A stretch of 6,011 nt of DNA from Candidatus Binataceae bacterium (lineage in GTDB: Bacteria; Desulfobacterota; Binatia; Binatales; Binataceae): NCBI GenBank assembly GCA_030042765.1, contig JASHZA010000026.1:1-6011 (forward strand). The letters are read 5' to 3'. Under the pieces are notes generated by a model. That model did no database searches, was not told where the DNA came from, and saw nothing but the letters and a program-made list of their open reading frames with translations. Position numbers and translations under genes: made by a program. Below are positions 1 through 6,011 of this stretch, piece after piece. Every line of letters begins with the position of its first letter. Position 1 is the stretch's first letter.

Positions 1-107
1 ACTTTGACTTTATCCCGCAGCTCGAGCTGAATTTTGGTGTCGGCTTCGGGCTCACCCGGGCGAGCAATGGCGTTTTCCTCAAGTCCATTGTGGGGTGGAC
101 GTTCTGA
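1..107 (+). CDS. 3' end of an outer-membrane beta-barrel protein (partial)
   Basis: Only the last 34 codons are in the window (reading from base 3, stop TGA at 105-107). The visible peptide has two amphipathic beta-strands, around LELNFGVGFGL and VFLKSIVGWTF, joined by a short polar turn (TRASNG). It ends in Phe, with Trp at -3 and Val at -5 counted from the C-terminus. An aromatic last residue with alternating hydrophobic residues before it is the known recognition signal for the Bam outer-membrane assembly machinery, so this is most likely the closing strand of a beta-barrel. The exact family (transporter-like or porin-like barrel) cannot be told from so little. It is followed by about 300 bp without a gene, so it is probably not in the same transcription unit as the genes downstream. 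An alternative is a secreted beta-rich protein that ends in Phe by chance. Confidence 0.65.
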   Translation, partial: FDFIPQLELNFGVGFGLTRASNGVFLKSIVGWTF

Positions 108-139
108 GATAATTGGCCGGGGCGCCTGTAACCTTTCCC

Positions 140-275
140 GCCGCCGGGACAACAAGGTATGGAGGGAGCGGCCGGAGCCGTGGTGGTGAAATATTTCACC
201 CTGCCCAGCAATCGATAAGTGCGCTAGGGGTAATGCGGTGCTGCGCTTGCGGGGGCGGCGGGACAGGAAGGTATG
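140..275 (+). repeat. imperfect direct repeat, two copies 114 bp apart
   Basis: Copy one (140-161) and copy two (254-275) agree at about 18 of 22 positions. The shared core is CGGGACA, two variable bases, then AAGGTATG. The copies lie on either side of the 16-bp palindrome. They could be paired protein-binding sites, remnants of a small duplication, or chance similarity in GC-rich DNA. The flanks do not continue the similarity, which argues against a recent duplication. Confidence 0.35.
185..200. promoter_or_regulatory. 16-bp perfect palindrome, Crp/Fnr-type operator candidate
   Basis: GGTGAAATATTTCACC is identical to its own reverse complement over all 16 bases; the flanking bases do not extend it. 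Its core is GTGA, six bases, TCAC, the spacing and half-site of the Crp consensus TGTGA-N6-TCACA, and the centre has the TA step seen in TGTGANNTANNTCACA-type sites. Only the outermost base on each side differs (G and C in place of T and A). An AT-rich perfect palindrome stands out in this GC-rich gap. It lies about 205 bp before the earliest start codon of the downstream operon and about 80 bp after the upstream stop. Which promoter it controls is inferred; the downstream operon is the more likely because the upstream gene ends here. A different dimeric repressor could equally bind it. Confidence 0.5.
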
Positions 276-343
276 CAAAGACCCGTCGCGACGTTATAGG
301 TGCGGCTTGGGGGACGCCCGGGGCGGAGCGGCTCACAGCGAAG

Positions 344-373
344 ATTTCCGGCCGACCAGCGCGCCGCGGAAAT
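344..373 (+). repeat. inverted repeat / possible leader hairpin
   Basis: ATTTCCG at 344-350 is mirrored by CGGAAAT at 367-373, with 16 bases between. An alternative pairing extends the stem to nine base pairs: 344-348 with 369-373 and 349-352 with 363-366, with a two-base bulge. There is no T-run after it, so it is not a standard terminator. The right arm runs into AAATATTT (370-377), sharing the nine bases GAAATATTT with the palindrome at 185-200. It could be a 5' leader structure or a second, degenerate operator. Confidence 0.3.
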
Positions 374-405
374 ATTTAGATTGCGCCGGGTTGTCGGCTT
401 AAACT

Positions 406-1784
406 ATGCTTTTCAAACGCACCGCGGGTCCTGGCGGTGTCGAGTGCGACGTGACAGAAACTCGCCGAGACCAACAAAAGCTCTGGCTGATCCTGTTCCA
501 AATCAAGGGCGTGCGCGCGCGTTTGAATTCGCTCGCGCTGCAGCAATCGCTGTTCTTCACGCTCGCGTTCCTGATTGGCGGGGCCGCCCTGATTTGGGGA
601 GCGGCGATATTTTTGAGTCCGCTGCTGTTTCTGCTCGCCGCTTTCGCGGTCGCGATGTTTGCGTTGGCGGGCATCGTGCGGGAGGGCCGGCGCGGTCTGC
701 GCCAAGTGGCAAACTCCGCGCGGGCGGCGGCGATAGCCGACCAGCGCGGCGACCTCAAGGGGCGGCTTGCGACAGTGCTCGCCTTGGGCGAGGCTCCGAA
801 ACATTCGCCGCTATGGCCTTACCTGGTTGAGGACGCCTATAGCCGGCGCGAGGAATTTGTTCCCGCGCGAATCGAGCCGCGATGGATCTCGCGAGCAATT
901 TTTGCCCTTCTCGCCGCCGGTCTGATGGCGCTGGCGATCGCGTTCTCAGGGTTGAAGAGCCGTAATCAAGTGCGGCGGACGGTCGCAGGCGGCGCGCGCG
1001 GACAGATTACTGCCGATATCGGCAATCTCGACATTCGCCCGGCCGACCCCGCCCTCGAACCAAACGCCGAGATTTACGCCGACGAAAAGACCTTGCGCAA
1101 ACTCGAGAACCGGCTGGCCGCTGCCCAACACGACGCCGATAAGAATGGGCTATCGCGCTGGATGAACAAGGCGCGCAACCTCGCCGGCGACCTGCAAAAC
1201 AAGGTGACCGGGCAAAAAACCGAAAACAGCGGTCCGCCGCTGCGACTACAGCTCACCGACAGGAATCCGGGCCAAGGTGAAGACTCCGCCTCAAACCCGT
1301 CATCAGAAGACTCCTCGGGTCGGAATGGATCCTCCGGATCCCGCGCCAATTCAGGCCCTGGTACTGCACGCAACGGAGAGACGGAACCTGCTCCGCCCAC
1401 AGGCTCGACGCCCGGCTCCGACGCCGATCAACTCGCGCATAACAGGTCGGCTCTCCCTGCACAACCGGGACCGGATCCGGCCGATTCCGGATTCCAGGAT
1501 TTCGCGGCGGGCGGATCGGGCGGCGGGCAGGGTTCGAGCCACGGCTCGGGGAGCGACCCGAATGGCCTGTTCGGCCCTGACAGCGGCCGGACGCTGGGAA
1601 GCGACAATTTCAAAATAACGATCGAAGCGCAGGCCTCGGACGAAAGTTCGAGATCAGGATCGCCGGGGTATATTCCCCCGAGGATCAGAGTCTCGCTCAA
1701 CTCCGATCAATATCCCGACGAGCCTCTGGAACGCGGATCGGTGCCGGCCGCGGACCAGGCGGCGATCAAGCGAGTGTTCCAGCG

Positions 1785-1788
<4 letters not shown>
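406..1788 (+). CDS. membrane protein with Gly/Ser-rich linker, first gene of MoxR-VWA operon
   Basis: This 460-residue protein is of unrecognised name and begins the operon. It has two adjacent hydrophobic helices (about residues 49-69 and 72-91), a charged segment of about 70 residues (92-161), and a third helix at about 162-183. After that comes a soluble part, including a helical charged stretch (about 225-270), then a long low-complexity linker rich in Gly, Ser, Asp, Asn and Pro (about 285-400). The last 40 residues are ordered-looking, with PPRIRVSLNSDQYPDEP and a basic amphipathic end (AAIKRVFQR). Membrane proteins of this general plan are common beside MoxR/DUF58 genes, so a structural or scaffold role in the membrane complex is inferred. 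The start is uncertain: ATG 406 has no good ribosome-binding site, and an in-frame GTG at 451 would give a more natural N-terminus (MTETRRDQQKLW). The stop overlaps the MoxR start by 4 nt (ATGA). Confidence 0.8.
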
Positions 1789-2837
<1,049 letters not shown>

Positions 2838-2851
2838 TCGGTGGCGGACCA

Positions 2852-3760
2852 ATGCTCGAGACACGCGCGTTTGAGCCGGAGTTTATTCAGCGCCTCGACA
2901 ACCTGGTCCTCGGCGTCACACGCGCCCGCACGATACGCGCAGGCCGGCGCAACGTCGGCCGCATCCAGGGCGGCGGCATCGAGGTCGAAAACTTCCGCCA
3001 GTATGCCGAAGGCGACGATCTCCGTTTTCTCGACTGGAGCGCTTTCGCCCGGCTCGATCATCTGGCGATTCGCACCTTCCGCGCCGACCGCCAGGTTGAG
3101 CTCACCGTGATGATCGACGCGAGCGCTTCGATGGCGGTTCCTGAAGGGGACGACAAGCTTGGACTCGCCCTGGCACTGGGCGCGGGGCTTGCCTACATCG
3201 GGATGAGCGAGAACGACCCGGTGCGGCTGGCGGCGTTTGCGCGGCGACGGGACGGCCGGATGCTCGAAACCACGCCGTTCCATCGCCGGCGCGAATCCTA
3301 CCCGGGGTTCCGGGACTTCGTGACCGGTATCCGGTGCGGCGGGGAGACCAGGCTCGCGGCGGCGGTCGGCGAGCTTCTGCTCGAACGCCGCCAAGCGGGA
3401 ATAGTGGTTATCATTTCGGACTTTCTGGTGAACCCCGGCGATTACGAAGATGCACTCGCGCAATTGCTCGCAGCGCATCACGAAGTCAAGGTGGTTCACG
3501 TGATGGGCGATCGTGAAGCGGTCGGCGCCTATCCTCCACCCGGCGCCTACCGCGCGCGCGACTGCGAGACCGGCGAGATGCGCGAGGTGATGATTGGCGC
3601 GCGCGAAGCCGAAGCATCGCGGCAGCGCGTGGAGTTGCATGCCAACCGTTTGTGCGATTTCTGCACTCGGCGCGGAATCTCGTACGCTCGCGCGTTCGGC
3701 GCCTCGAAACTGGACGCGGTAGTTGCGCAGGAATTTCCCCGGCTGGGAGTGATTACATAA
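2852..3760 (+). CDS. DUF58 domain-containing protein (VWA fold)
   Basis: This 302-residue protein has the DUF58 signature: a G-rich segment and EVENFRQYAEGDDLRFLDW (45-62), then the SAFAR stretch, matching the family pattern of RxYxxGDDxRxIDWxxxAR. A VWA-like domain follows with an intact metal-ion-dependent adhesion site: D89, S91 and S93 in DASAS, T166 in GGETR and D190 in IISDF. The C-terminal part has the usual DxETGE motif (237-242) and the terminal helix/strand region. There is no transmembrane helix or signal peptide, so it is the short soluble form and should be cytoplasmic. DUF58 genes almost always follow a moxR gene, as here (14-nt gap), and the protein is the likely direct partner of the ATPase. 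The start at ATG 2852 is preceded by a G-rich stretch (GGTGGCGGA) that may serve as the ribosome-binding site. The biochemical role of DUF58 is not established in general. Confidence 0.95.
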   Translation: MLETRAFEPEFIQRLDNLVLGVTRARTIRAGRRNVGRIQGGGIEVENFRQYAEGDDLRFLDWSAFARLDHLAIRTFRADRQVELTVMIDASASMAVPEGDDKLGLALALGAGLAYIGMSENDPVRLAAFARRRDGRMLETTPFHRRRESYPGFRDFVTGIRCGGETRLAAAVGELLLERRQAGIVVIISDFLVNPGDYEDALAQLLAAHHEVKVVHVMGDREAVGAYPPPGAYRARDCETGEMREVMIGAREAEASRQRVELHANRLCDFCTRRGISYARAFGASKLDAVVAQEFPRLGVIT

Positions 3761-3761
3761 C

Positions 3762-5636
3762 GTGGGTCTCCTCAACCCCGGCAACCTCATTTACGGCCTC
3801 GGCCTTGCGTTGCTGGTGTTGATCTACTTGCGATCCCGTGCGCGGCCAACGATCGACGTCTCGAGCCTGATACTGTTCGAAACCGCCCCGGCACCGGTCG
3901 CGAAAAGCCGTCTCCTCCGTCTCGACCTGCTCTTCTGGCTCGAAGCGCTTACCCTGGGTGCGCTCACGCTTGCGCTTGCCGGCCTTTACGTTCGCCGCGC
4001 CGTGCCCGTCGGACTACATCGGAGCCACGCATTAGTGTTCGACCTGGGCGCGGGAATGAGCGCGGTGGACGGTGGCGTCGCCCGCCTCGACGTGGCGAAG
4101 AAGGAGGCGCTCGAAATTGTCGACGATGCGCCGGCGGGCGACGATTTCAGCGTTATCAGCTACGCCGTCGAAGCAGAAACCAGGCGGGCACACAGCAGGA
4201 ACAAAAGCGAGGTCCGCGGAGCCATCGCCGCGCTCGCTCCAGCGGCGGTCGCGGTAAGACCCGCCGCGCTGCGCGCCGCGATCATCGACGCCCGCGGCGC
4301 CGCGACGATTGATCTTTTCGCGGATCGGCCTCCGCCAACGGGCCTGGTCGACGAGGCCCGTCCCGACCGCCGCGTGAATTTCCATCAGGTGGGTGGACCC
4401 GCCGACAACCTCGCGATCGTGACGCTTGACCCGGGCGTTCCGCGCGGCAGCGAAGGACGTTGCGTCGTGCGCAACTTCTCGATGCGGCCGCAGCAGTGCG
4501 AACTCAGGATCGAGGCCGGGGGCCGGGAAGTCTTCCATTCGCCGCTAATTCTCGAGCCTCGCGCCCAGATGATCGTGCCGTTCGGTCCGCTTGCCGCCGG
4601 TGGCCTGGTGCATGCTCGCATCCTGACTTCGGATGCGCTCGCGGCTGACAACGACCGCTACGCCCTGGCCCCCTCAATCGTGCAGGCGCGCACGCTCGTG
4701 ATGTCACCCGAGCCGGAAGTGCGCGACGACCTCGCGCGCGTGGTGCTCGCGGTCAACCCCAATTTTCTCGTGACGGCCGTCGACCCCGCACTCTTCGTTC
4801 GAAGCAAGGCTGCCGCACAGCGGTATGATCTCGCAGTGCTGCACGATTGCGACGATCGCGGCGTCCGAGCCGCGGCCAAACTCTTCGTTTTCCCCGAACC
4901 CCGGCTCGACGGCGCCGCGCCGGCGCCCTTGCTTCCCGTCACCGGCACGGCGGCCCTCGCCGAATTTCAATCGCGAACGGACGACGCCCCGCTGACCGCC
5001 CCCGTCGTGCTCGGACCCGCGCGCCTGGTGCAACTCCCCGGATGGATGGATCCCCTGGCGCGCGGCACCAACGCCGGCGGCCATGACTCGTTCCCGCTCG
5101 CGGCAACCGGCCGCAACGCCGGCGGCGAGGTCGGCGTCATTACGTTTGACATTCGCAACCATTTGCTGCTTGACCCGGATCGGATGGATGCGCTGGTGCT
5201 CACGATCGACACTCTGCGGACAATGCTGGTGCCGCCCGACCTCAAGGTCGTACCAACCGGGAGGTCCGTGCCAGTATCGGTATTCGGACAAGCCACCCTC
5301 GTGAAGCCCGACGGCTCCCGCGATGTTCTTCCGCCCGACCCATGGGGCCGCGTGCACTTCCGTCCGCTCGAGGCCGGCCGATATTTCGTTGTTGCGGGCC
5401 CCCGCATGATCGAAGTGGACGCCAACTACTACGACGCCGCCGAATCCGATCTGGCTCTTATACCTCCTCCGCCGCTTCCGCACGCCACGCCGCGCGCGGG
5501 GAATGCGCCGGTCTATCGCGAAGTCCGGATCGCTCCCGCCACGATGCTCCTGATCCTGCTCGCCCTGTTGTTCATCCTCGCCGAGTCCGCGCTGATTGTG
5601 CGGCAGGCTTCGCGATGGGGGCTGCGCCATGTTTGA
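3762..5636 (+). CDS. BatA-like membrane protein with degenerate VWA domain
   Basis: This 624-residue protein opens with the BatA / aerotolerance-regulator N-terminal pattern: MGLLNPGNLIYGLGLALLVL, then VSSLILF, and a second helix at about 56-76. A VWA-like domain follows (about 88-210), but its metal motif DxSxS is replaced by DLGAG (D94, G96, G98), and the usual Thr loop is also not evident, so it probably binds no metal. Next come an Ig/CARDB-like beta region (about 215-300, ending in DALAADNDRYAL) and an alpha/beta segment resembling the glutamine-amidotransferase-like fold of large BatA proteins (about 306-485, with YDLAVLHD and GVITFDI). After a further beta domain (about 495-555) and a Pro-rich spacer there is a C-terminal membrane helix (593-613). 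The bulk should therefore face the periplasm, anchored at both ends. GTG 3762 lies one base after the previous stop, with GGGAG at 3745-3749 upstream; the N-terminal family match supports this start. It overlaps the next gene by 8 nt. Confidence 0.88.
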   Translation: MGLLNPGNLIYGLGLALLVLIYLRSRARPTIDVSSLILFETAPAPVAKSRLLRLDLLFWLEALTLGALTLALAGLYVRRAVPVGLHRSHALVFDLGAGMSAVDGGVARLDVAKKEALEIVDDAPAGDDFSVISYAVEAETRRAHSRNKSEVRGAIAALAPAAVAVRPAALRAAIIDARGAATIDLFADRPPPTGLVDEARPDRRVNFHQVGGPADNLAIVTLDPGVPRGSEGRCVVRNFSMRPQQCELRIEAGGREVFHSPLILEPRAQMIVPFGPLAAGGLVHARILTSDALAADNDRYALAPSIVQARTLVMSPEPEVRDDLARVVLAVNPNFLVTAVDPALFVRSKAAAQRYDLAVLHDCDDRGVRAAAKLFVFPEPRLDGAAPAPLLPVTGTAALAEFQSRTDDAPLTAPVVLGPARLVQLPGWMDPLARGTNAGGHDSFPLAATGRNAGGEVGVITFDIRNHLLLDPDRMDALVLTIDTLRTMLVPPDLKVVPTGRSVPVSVFGQATLVKPDGSRDVLPPDPWGRVHFRPLEAGRYFVVAGPRMIEVDANYYDAAESDLALIPPPPLPHATPRAGNAPVYREVRIAPATMLLILLALLFILAESALIVRQASRWGLRHV

Positions 5637-6011
5637 ACGGCCGCTGATGCTCTGGCTTCTGATCGCGGCGCCGTTGGCCGTAGTTCCCGGTTTCCTCGCG
5701 ATCCGCGCCGGCAATCGGCTTCGCGGCGCTCTCGCAATTGCGATTCGCCTCGGATGCTTCGTTGCGCTCGTGCTCGCTCTGGCCGGACTCGAAGTCCCGG
5801 TGCGCACCGGCGCGAATCGCCTGGCCGTGGTCGTCGCGCTTGACGAGTCGAGCTCGATCGCCCCCGACCAGCGTGCGTGGATGATGCGCCGGCTCGCCCA
5901 GGTTCGCCGCTCGATGAACCTGCGCGACCGCCTCGCCGTGATCGGCTTCGGGCGCGAGACCCGTCTGATCGCGCCGTTGGGCGACCCGCGCCTTGCCCGC
6001 GGACAGGCGGG
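5629..6011 (+). CDS. membrane-anchored VWA domain protein (5' part, cut by window end)
   Basis: The first 127 codons are present and the frame stays open to the window edge. Two N-terminal hydrophobic helices (about 5-25 and 35-54) are followed by the start of a VWA domain: strand LAVVVAL, then D72, S74 and S76 in DESSS, an intact DxSxS metal motif, then a basic helix and the second strand LAVIGFG (about 102-108). Proteins with this beginning are often 700-900 residues long, with a VWA domain and a glutamine-amidotransferase-like C-terminal part, and occur at the end of MoxR/DUF58/BatA operons; the rest cannot be seen here. ATG 5629 is preceded by a good Shine-Dalgarno-like GATGGGGG (5614-5621) seven bases away and overlaps the end of the BatA-like gene by 8 nt, which suggests coupled translation. 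It is the partner with an intact metal site next to a BatA-like protein without one. Confidence 0.88.
   Translation, partial: MFERPLMLWLLIAAPLAVVPGFLAIRAGNRLRGALAIAIRLGCFVALVLALAGLEVPVRTGANRLAVVVALDESSSIAPDQRAWMMRRLAQVRRSMNLRDRLAVIGFGRETRLIAPLGDPRLARGQA

Larger units (their letters stand above)
108..405. other. intergenic region with regulatory-looking elements
   Basis: This is a gap of about 300 bp with no convincing coding sequence. The one forward frame that stays open (113-379) begins with TTG, lacks a ribosome-binding site and gives a Gly/Arg-rich, low-quality peptide. The gap contains a perfect 16-bp palindrome (185-200), an imperfect direct repeat (140-161 and 254-275), a 10-bp GC-rich palindrome CGTCGCGACG (284-293), and an inverted repeat near the downstream gene (344-373). 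No clear rho-independent terminator (GC stem plus T-run) follows the upstream stop codon. No tRNA or riboswitch class was recognised. The promoter of the downstream operon should lie here, but no sigma-70 hexamer pair is convincing. Confidence 0.6.

Noticed and set aside
108..150. Terminator after the outer-membrane protein gene
   Set aside because: Only a short GC-rich CCCG/CGGG pairing is present (137-148), with no T-run; a rho-dependent end cannot be excluded or shown.
284..293. 10-bp palindrome CGTCGCGACG
   Set aside because: Short GC palindromes of this size are common in such GC-rich DNA, and it has no second copy or supporting context.
251..350. Possible riboswitch (GCAAAG box at 275-280, resembling part of the cyclic-di-GMP-I core)
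   Set aside because: The other conserved blocks of that class (the GGCAAACC-like and tetraloop-receptor parts) are not found in order, so the hexamer is probably chance.
113..379. Possible 88-codon gene in the intergenic region
   Set aside because: It starts with TTG, has no ribosome-binding site, contains the palindrome and both repeat copies, and gives a low-complexity Gly/Arg-rich peptide.
4704..5807. Minus-strand open frame (367 codons) opposite the BatA-like gene end and the next gene's start
   Set aside because: It crosses two well-supported plus-strand genes, and its Arg/Gly/Ser-rich composition is typical of an antisense shadow.

Overview
The window reads as one plus-strand, high-GC stretch of a Gram-negative bacterial chromosome. 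It starts with the last 34 codons of an outer-membrane beta-barrel protein that ends in the classic C-terminal Phe, which is the main reason to infer an outer membrane. Codon use is strongly G/C-ending throughout. The gene content would fit a deltaproteobacterial-like, acidobacterial or similar soil or groundwater lineage, but nothing here fixes the phylum.

Layout: (i) 1-107, 3' end of the outer-membrane protein gene; (ii) 108-405, an intergenic region of about 300 bp with no convincing gene. It holds a perfect 16-bp palindrome with the GTGA-N6-TCAC architecture of Crp/Fnr-family operators, an imperfect direct repeat and a possible hairpin just before the next gene; (iii) 406-6011, a tightly packed operon of five genes, the last running off the window. 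The junctions are a 4-nt ATGA overlap, a 14-nt gap, a 1-nt gap and an 8-nt overlap, so the genes are very probably co-transcribed and partly translationally coupled.

The operon encodes, in order, a three-helix membrane protein with a long Gly/Ser/Asp/Pro-rich linker and a conserved-looking C-terminal tail (family not named here), a MoxR-family AAA+ ATPase, a soluble DUF58 protein with an intact von Willebrand factor A (VWA) metal site, a large BatA-like membrane protein whose VWA-like domain has lost the metal-binding serines, and the start of a second membrane-anchored VWA protein with an intact DxSxS motif.

This is the MoxR-VWA arrangement (compare the Bat aerotolerance operons, RavA-ViaA, NorQ-NorD and CbbQ-CbbO). 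In characterised examples a MoxR ATPase hexamer works with VWA-domain partners to remodel or mature client proteins. The simplest model is a cytoplasmic MoxR/DUF58 pair acting on, or recruited to, a membrane complex made of the first, fourth and fifth products. The client cannot be read from this window. The module type is known; the less described parts are the first protein, the mix of intact and degenerate metal sites, and the putative Crp/Fnr-type control site.
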